The position numbers and the translations under genes were made by a program. From an uncultured Clostridia bacterium (GTDB lineage Bacteria > Bacillota > Clostridia > Christensenellales > Aristaeellaceae), in contig CALCQO010000049.1 in NCBI GenBank assembly GCA_937894675.1, positions 1 through 18,625 on the forward strand: DNA of 18,625 nt, written 5' to 3'. The stretch's first letter is position 1. Every line of letters starts with the position of its first letter. Below the pieces are notes generated by a model, which was not told the DNA's origin, made no database searches, and worked only from the letters and a program-made list of their open reading frames with translations. Shown one piece after another: positions 14,107 to 18,625 of the stretch.

Positions 14107-15558
14107 ATGCAACCAGTACGCACACGCTTTGCCCCCAGCCCCACGGGCTATTTGCACCTGGGAGGCCTGCGCACCGCGCTTTATACCTACCTTCTGGCCC
14201 GCAAGTATAACGGCAGCTTTATCCTGCGCATTGAGGATACCGACCAGGAGCGGGAAGTGCCCGGCGCCATTGATTTGATCTACCAGTCCATGCACCTGGC
14301 GGGGCTCACCTATGATGAAGGCCCGGATATCGGCGGAAACTTCGGCCCCTATATCCAATCCCAGCGCAAGGATACCTACCTGCCCTACGCTTTGCAGTTG
14401 GTGGAGTCGGGCCACGCCTACCCCTGCTTCTGCACCAAGGAAGAGCTGGACGCCCGCCGGGAAGCGGCCACCCAGAAGGGGGAAACCTGGAAGTACGACA
14501 AGAAGTGTCTGCACCTGGATAAGGAGGAGGCCAAAAAACGCATGGCGGCGGGGGAAAGTTATGTCATCCGCCAGAACATCCCCGCCACCGGTGTCGCCGG
14601 GTTTGACGATGTGCTCTACGGCCATGTGGAAGTGCCCTGCGACACCCTGGACGATAATGTGCTGATAAAGGCGGACGGCCTGCCCACCTATAATTTTGCC
14701 AACGTGATTGACGACCACCTGATGCAGATTTCCCATGTGACAAGGGGCACGGAATATTTGAGCAGCGCGCCCAAGTATAACCTGCTGTACACCGCCCTGG
14801 GCTGGACGCCGCCCACCTATATCCACCTGCCGGTGGTGATGAAGGACGCGACGCGCAAGCTCAGCAAGCGCTATGGCGACCCCTCTTTTGAGGACCTGCT
14901 GGCCATGGGGTATTTGAAGGACGCGGTCATCAACTTCATCGCCCTGCTGGGGTGGAGCCCGGGCAATGACCGGGAGTTTTTCACCCTGGATGAACTGGTG
15001 GAAGCCTTTGACGAGAATAATCTGAACAAGTCGCCCGCCATCTTCAACATGGATAAGCTGACCTGGTTTAACTTTGAGTACATCCGCCAGCTGCCCTTTG
15101 AGGAATATTTAAAACTCGCTACCCCCTGGTTTGACAAGGCGCTGGGCGGGCTGAACATCGACTACCGCCGCCTGGGCGAACTGATGCAGGGGCGCACGGA
15201 GGTGTTCAACCGCGTGCCGGACATGGTGGCGTTTTTAAAGGAAATGCCCGAGTACGATCTGGAACTGTACACCCATAAGAAAATGAAGACGACCCCGGAA
15301 ACCAGCCTGGAAGCGCTGCGGTTTATCAAGCCCACCCTGGAAGGGATTGGGGATTGGCAGGAGACCGCCATTCATGACGCGCTGATGGGCGCCATTGCGG
15401 AAGCCGGGCGTAAGAACGGCGCCGTGCTCTGGCCGCTGCGCATCGCCCTGTCGGGCCTTGCCTCCACCCCCGGCGGCGCGGTGGAAATCGCCTACCTGCT
15501 GGGTAAGGAAGAAACCCTAAAACGGGTGGATGCGGCCATTGCACGGCTGCAAGCCTAA
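14107..15558 (+). CDS. gltX: Glutamyl-tRNA synthetase
   Basis: GluRS charges tRNA-Glu with glutamate for translation. The 483-residue enzyme shows APSPTGYLHLGG (9-20) as its HIGH motif, ILRIEDTD (39-46), and KLSKR (251-255) as KMSKS. A candidate zinc site is C107, C109, C134 and H136, with the same spacing as the zinc ligands of Escherichia coli GluRS. The helical anticodon-binding domain fills about 330-483. GGAAGGG precedes the ATG, 15 bases after glnS, so the two are cotranscribed. Because a GlnRS is encoded upstream, this enzyme is probably discriminating (tRNA-Glu only); that is inference. Confidence 0.96.
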   Translation: MQPVRTRFAPSPTGYLHLGGLRTALYTYLLARKYNGSFILRIEDTDQEREVPGAIDLIYQSMHLAGLTYDEGPDIGGNFGPYIQSQRKDTYLPYALQLVESGHAYPCFCTKEELDARREAATQKGETWKYDKKCLHLDKEEAKKRMAAGESYVIRQNIPATGVAGFDDVLYGHVEVPCDTLDDNVLIKADGLPTYNFANVIDDHLMQISHVTRGTEYLSSAPKYNLLYTALGWTPPTYIHLPVVMKDATRKLSKRYGDPSFEDLLAMGYLKDAVINFIALLGWSPGNDREFFTLDELVEAFDENNLNKSPAIFNMDKLTWFNFEYIRQLPFEEYLKLATPWFDKALGGLNIDYRRLGELMQGRTEVFNRVPDMVAFLKEMPEYDLELYTHKKMKTTPETSLEALRFIKPTLEGIGDWQETAIHDALMGAIAEAGRKNGAVLWPLRIALSGLASTPGGAVEIAYLLGKEETLKRVDAAIARLQA

Positions 15559-15568
15559 TGCTGGGATT

Positions 15569-15611
15569 CCAAAGGGATGAAATCCCTTTGGTGGGTCTGG
15601 GTGAAACCCAG
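15569..15611. repeat. Tandem GAA-loop hairpins after gltX
   Basis: CCAAAGGGAT (15569-15578) pairs perfectly with 15582-15591, and CTGGGT (15597-15602) with 15606-15611. Each stem has the loop GAA, and the two lie five bases apart. No U tract follows, so they look more like a small dispersed repeat element or an mRNA 3' end protector than a simple terminator. Confidence 0.6.
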
Positions 15612-15697
15612 CCGTTCCCCAAAGTGCAGCGTAAAAACCTAAGCAAAACAGCGCAGCGCATTTTGCGGCTTGATTGACAGATGAATAAGGAAAGATT

Positions 15698-15737
15698 TAC
15701 GGGGAAGGAGCTTTTTGAAAAAAGCCCCTTCCCCGTA
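15698..15737. repeat. Hairpin repeat, copy 1 (between gltX and ABC gene)
   Basis: An inverted repeat with arms TACGGGGAAGG and CCTTCCCCGTA and an inner GCTTTTT...AAAAAGC stem. A near-identical copy lies at 18550-18589, and similarity continues beyond the stem (CCCATCC, AAAAAC, TTA) up to the stop codon of the ABC gene. It may end transcription from both sides, but no clear U tract follows, and its recurrence suggests a dispersed repeat. Confidence 0.75.
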
Positions 15738-15754
15738 CCCCATCCCGAAAAACT

Positions 15755-17590
15755 TTACTTCGGTTGAGGAGAGTTTTCCCCCTCCTCCACCCCCAGCTGG
15801 GTCTGGTACAGCCGCTCGTACAAACCGCCCTGGGCCAGCAGCTGGGCATGGGTGCCCCGCTGGACTATCCGGCCGGCTTCCACCACCAGGATTTCGTCGG
15901 CGGACAGCACGGTGGACAGGCGGTGGGCGATGACGATGCTGGTGCGCTGCGCCAGCATGGGGGCGACAGCGTCCTGAATCAGGCTTTCGGCGATGGAGTC
16001 CAGGGCGCTGGTGGCTTCGTCAAACACTACCACGGCGGGGTCCTTCAGCAGCACCCGGGCAATGGACAGGCGCTGCTTTTCGCCGCCGGACAGTTTCAGC
16101 CCCCGGTTGCCCACCTGGGTGTCGTAACCCTCAGGCAATTGGGCGATAAAATCGTGAATATTGGCCTTTTTACAGGCGGCAATCAAGTCCTCTTCGGCAG
16201 CGTCCGGCGCCGCGTAGAGCAGGTTGTCCCGGATGCTGGCGTTGAACAGGTAGGTATCCTGGGTGACCAGGCCGATGCTGCGCCTGAGGAAGGCCAAGTC
16301 CAGCTGGCGGATGTCCGTCCCGTCCAGGTGGATGCCGCCGCCGGACACATCGTACAGGCGCAGCAGCAGGTTGATGATGGTGCTCTTGCCCGAGCCCGAG
16401 GGCCCCACGATGGCGGTTGTCTTGCCCTGCCCGACCCTAAATGACACATCGTGGAGAATCTGCCTGTCCTTTTCGTAGGCAAAGTCCACCGAGTCAAAGA
16501 CAATCTCGCCGCGGATGGCATCGGGCGTCACGGCGTCGGGGGCGTTCTGCACCTCCTGGGGCAGGTCGAAATACTCAAAGATCCGGGCGAACAGCGCCAT
16601 GGATCGGATCCAGTCTACCTGCATGTTCAGCAGGGAGTTAACAGGGCCATACATCCGCCCCAGCAGGGCTACCAGCACGGTGATGTCGCCCACGCTTAGC
16701 GCCGCGTCGTAGCGCATCATCAGGATGCCGCCAATCAGGTACACCAGCATGGGGCCCATGCTGGAAAAGGTGCCCAGCAGCACACGAAACCACCGGCCCG
16801 CCATGCTCTGGCGGATGTTCAGCTTGACCATCTGGCTGTTGGCTTCCTCATACCGGCTGGCCTCGTAGTTTTCCCGGCCGAAGAGCTTGACCAGCAGCTG
16901 CCCGCTGACGGATAGCGTTTCGTTGAGGATGCCGTTGATCTCGTCCTGCCGCTCCTGGGCTTCCCGGGTCAGCGTCCAGCGGGTCTTGCCCGCCCTGCGG
17001 GTGGGCAGGGCGAACAGGGGCACAATCACAATGCCCACCGTGGCCAGCACCCAGTTCTTCTGGTACATGGCTACAGCCGCCACCACCAGGGTAAGCAGGT
17101 TGGAGATGATGCTGGTAAAGGTGCCGGCGATAATCTGCTGCACGCCGGAGATGTCGCTGGTCATGCGGGTAATCAGGTCGCCCTGGTGGTTGCTGGTAAA
17201 AAAGCGCTGGCTCATCCCCTGCAGGTGGCGGAACATCCGGTTGCGCATGTTAAAGGTAATATGCTGGGACACCCAGGTGTTCAGGTAGCTTTCCAGCATT
17301 CCCACAAGGTTGGACAGCAGCGTCACCCCCAGGGACAGGCCGATCAGCGTAACCAGCGCGCCCAGATCCCGGCCGATTAAGCCCTCGTCTATTATGCGCC
17401 CGGTTAATATAGCAGGCAACATGCGCAGCACCGTAGCCATTAAAATAGCCAGCAGCACCAGCAGCAGCTGCTTCCAGAAAGGCACCAGGTAGGACAGCAC
17501 CCGCTTTAAAAACGCCCCGGTAATCCGCGGCCTGTCCGCCTTTTCTTCCTCGGTCAAAAAACCGCTTCGTCCCCGGCCAAATCCCTGCAT
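15755..17590 (-). CDS. ABC exporter half-transporter (permease fused to ATPase)
   Basis: This 611-residue protein has an N-terminal exporter-type transmembrane domain (about 25-320, six hydrophobic segments) fused to an ATPase domain (about 355-600), and would work as a homo- or heterodimer in the cytoplasmic membrane. Visible ATPase motifs are Walker A GPSGSGKST, Q-loop LVTQDTYLFN, signature LSGGEKQR, Walker B VVVFDEATSALD and switch IAHRLSTV, all intact. The substrate cannot be told; MsbA- or multidrug-type export is the family norm. I chose the ATG at 17590, with AAGGGGG eight bases upstream, because a TGG-TATAGT extended -10 element lies between it and the earlier ATG at 17626. No partner half-transporter is adjacent, so a homodimer is likely. 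Confidence 0.92.
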   Translation of the reverse strand: MQGFGRGRSGFLTEEEKADRPRITGAFLKRVLSYLVPFWKQLLLVLLAILMATVLRMLPAILTGRIIDEGLIGRDLGALVTLIGLSLGVTLLSNLVGMLESYLNTWVSQHITFNMRNRMFRHLQGMSQRFFTSNHQGDLITRMTSDISGVQQIIAGTFTSIISNLLTLVVAAVAMYQKNWVLATVGIVIVPLFALPTRRAGKTRWTLTREAQERQDEINGILNETLSVSGQLLVKLFGRENYEASRYEEANSQMVKLNIRQSMAGRWFRVLLGTFSSMGPMLVYLIGGILMMRYDAALSVGDITVLVALLGRMYGPVNSLLNMQVDWIRSMALFARIFEYFDLPQEVQNAPDAVTPDAIRGEIVFDSVDFAYEKDRQILHDVSFRVGQGKTTAIVGPSGSGKSTIINLLLRLYDVSGGGIHLDGTDIRQLDLAFLRRSIGLVTQDTYLFNASIRDNLLYAAPDAAEEDLIAACKKANIHDFIAQLPEGYDTQVGNRGLKLSGGEKQRLSIARVLLKDPAVVVFDEATSALDSIAESLIQDAVAPMLAQRTSIVIAHRLSTVLSADEILVVEAGRIVQRGTHAQLLAQGGLYERLYQTQLGVEEGENSPQPK

Positions 17591-17611
17591 GCTGTAAGCC
17601 CCCTTTTCCCT

Positions 17612-17619
17612 ACTATACC
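17612..17619 (-). promoter_or_regulatory. Possible extended -10 promoter of the ABC gene
   Basis: On the reverse strand TATAGT (17612-17617) is preceded by TGG, as in extended -10 promoters. The -35 region is poor. It lies about 21 bases before the chosen start. Confidence 0.4.
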
Positions 17620-17719
17620 ACGGCATCAGCCCTTCAGCGCTTCCTAACCGCCCCAGCGTGAAAAAACGCCGCCAATTCTTAATTTCTCTGAATTTGCAGC
17701 AATTCCCCTCTTCCGTGCG

Positions 17720-17725
17720 TATAAT
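17720..17725 (+). promoter_or_regulatory. Possible -10 element of the SH3b protein gene
   Basis: A perfect TATAAT lies 34 bases before the ATG at 17760. The nearest -35-like sequence (TTGCAG, 17694-17699) is 20 bases away, too far for a standard promoter. Confidence 0.4.
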
Positions 17726-17759
17726 AAATAGACAGCGAAAGAAACCTGGGAGGTGCTTT

Positions 17760-18527
17760 ATGAAACAAAAATCAATCCAGCGGCTGCTCAGCGTCCTATG
17801 CCTGATGGTGATGCTGCTGAGCCTGACTCCCGCGCAGGCCGCCTACAGCACCCTGCGCCCGGGCACCAAGGGCGGCAGCGTTACCGCCATGCAGCAGGCA
17901 TTGCACAAGCTGGGCTACACCCTGAAGGCCGACGGTACCTACGGCCCCGCCACCGCCCGGATGGTGCGGGCCTTCCAGTCGCGCAACAGCCTGAAGGTGG
18001 ACGGCATCGCCGGCAACCAGACCCTCACCCGCCTATACTCGGGCAGCGCCCTGGCCTACGCGCCCGACCCCGCCGCCCACGATACCAGCGCCAAGGTGGC
18101 CACCCAGCGCAACCGCATCCTCTACCTGCGCTCCACCCCCTCCAGCCGCAGCAAGGACAACATCATCGCCCTGATGCCCGCGGGCGCCAGCATCGGCATC
18201 CTGGAAAAGGGCGGCACCTGGAGCAAGGTAACCTACAACGGCAAGACCGGCTACGCCATGACCGCCTTCCTGCAGTTCGCCTCCACCGTGCTGCCCCCCG
18301 CCCCCAAGCTGACCCCTGGAGACACCACCAAGGCGGTGGTCACCACCCAGCCCGGCCGCAGCCTGAACCTGCGCTCCAGCCAGGACAACACCACGAAAAA
18401 GAACATCATCGCCTACATCCCCTCCAATGCCGTGGTGGACCTGCTCTCCCGCGGCCCCACCTGGTGCCAGGTACGCTACAACGGCAAAACCGGCTATGTG
18501 ATGAGCGGGTTCCTCAGGTTTCCGTGA
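17760..18527 (+). CDS. Exported peptidoglycan-binding protein with two SH3b domains
   Basis: This 255-residue secreted protein begins with a signal peptide (positive MKQKSIQR, hydrophobic core 9-22, likely cleavage after AQA at 25-27). A PG_binding_1 domain (about 33-93; LRPGTKGGSVTAMQQAL, GYTLKADGTYGPATARMVRAF) and two bacterial SH3 domains (about 112-173 and 191-255) follow. The SH3 repeats share LxLRS and the ending YNGKTGY-M-FL-F. No catalytic domain (amidase, NlpC/P60, glycosidase) is present, so it probably binds the cell wall rather than cutting it. GGGAGGTG four bases before the ATG at 17760 fixes the start; the frame is open to 17658 but lacks a ribosome binding site there. The neighbouring ABC gene is divergent; a functional link is not shown. 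Confidence 0.9.
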   Translation: MKQKSIQRLLSVLCLMVMLLSLTPAQAAYSTLRPGTKGGSVTAMQQALHKLGYTLKADGTYGPATARMVRAFQSRNSLKVDGIAGNQTLTRLYSGSALAYAPDPAAHDTSAKVATQRNRILYLRSTPSSRSKDNIIALMPAGASIGILEKGGTWSKVTYNGKTGYAMTAFLQFASTVLPPAPKLTPGDTTKAVVTTQPGRSLNLRSSQDNTTKKNIIAYIPSNAVVDLLSRGPTWCQVRYNGKTGYVMSGFLRFP

Positions 18528-18549
18528 GGGTAATGGAATAAAGGGTTTT

Positions 18550-18589
18550 ATGGGGAAGGCGCTTTTTTGAAAAAAAGCCCCTTCCCCAT
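18550..18589. repeat. Hairpin repeat, copy 2 (after SH3b protein gene)
   Basis: An inverted repeat with arms ATGGGGAAGG and CCTTCCCCAT around GCTTTTTT-GAA-type inner sequence, 23 bases after the stop codon. It is almost the same as the element at 15698-15737, and the outermost base pairs differ in a compensating way (C-G in copy 1, T-A in copy 2), which argues that the fold is selected. It is followed by CCCATCC and AAAAAC as in copy 1. Confidence 0.75.
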
Positions 18590-18625
18590 GCCCATCCTTA
18601 AAAACATTATCAGGCAAGAGCCCAA

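Overview
The window looks like chromosomal DNA of an anaerobic, fairly GC-rich member of the Bacillota (Clostridia-like). Grounds for this are strong GGAGG-type ribosome binding sites, consensus TTGACA/TATAAT promoters, compact operons, an acetyl-type MetA/MetY methionine route, citrate lyase, and an exported peptidoglycan-binding/SH3b protein. The lineage call is inference from gene content only.

Layout. (1) 1-1047: an AT-richer tyrosine recombinase gene lies just downstream of tRNA-Lys(TTT) and reads away from it, as at the edge of an integrated element that would extend left of the window. Its active-site tyrosine position reads cysteine. (2) 1359-3730: a promoter, then metY and metA (homoserine acetylation and sulfhydrylation), ending at a hairpin terminator. 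(3) 3797-4110: a 60-residue BFD-like [2Fe-2S] protein and a terminator shared with the convergent citrate operon. (4) 4122-11862: a two-armed citrate fermentation locus. The leftward arm is an AbrB-duplication membrane protein, a CitMHS citrate transporter, then citD-citE-citF. The rightward arm is a LysR regulator followed by citC. The intergenic region between the arms holds a well-formed leftward promoter with nested inverted repeats centred near -53 and -66, where LysR activators normally bind, and a separate lysR promoter. (5) 11885-12287: tRNA-Arg(TCT), tRNA-His(GTG) and tRNA-Gln(TTG), leftward, with a promoter and a terminator. (6) 12338-15558: glnS and gltX in one rightward operon, divergent from the tRNA cluster. 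(7) 15559-15754: stem-loop repeats. (8) 15755-17590: a leftward ABC exporter half-transporter. (9) 17760-18527: an exported PG_binding_1 plus double SH3b protein, followed by a second copy of the hairpin repeat seen after gltX.

How the genes work together. CitM would import metal-citrate. CitC acetylates the CitD prosthetic group. CitF and CitE transfer and cleave citrate to acetate and oxaloacetate. The LysR protein probably activates the structural arm. The genes for making the CitD prosthetic group (citG, citX) are not in the window. metA/metY supply methionine by direct sulfhydrylation. The glnS/gltX pair faces its own tRNA-Gln gene and implies direct Gln-tRNA(Gln) charging.

I did not find a clearly new multi-gene system. 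The best leads are the recombinase with the changed nucleophile and hairpin-masked start, the two-armed citrate locus with its LysR operator and an AbrB-type membrane protein as first gene, the divergent CitE motif, and the dispersed hairpin repeat.
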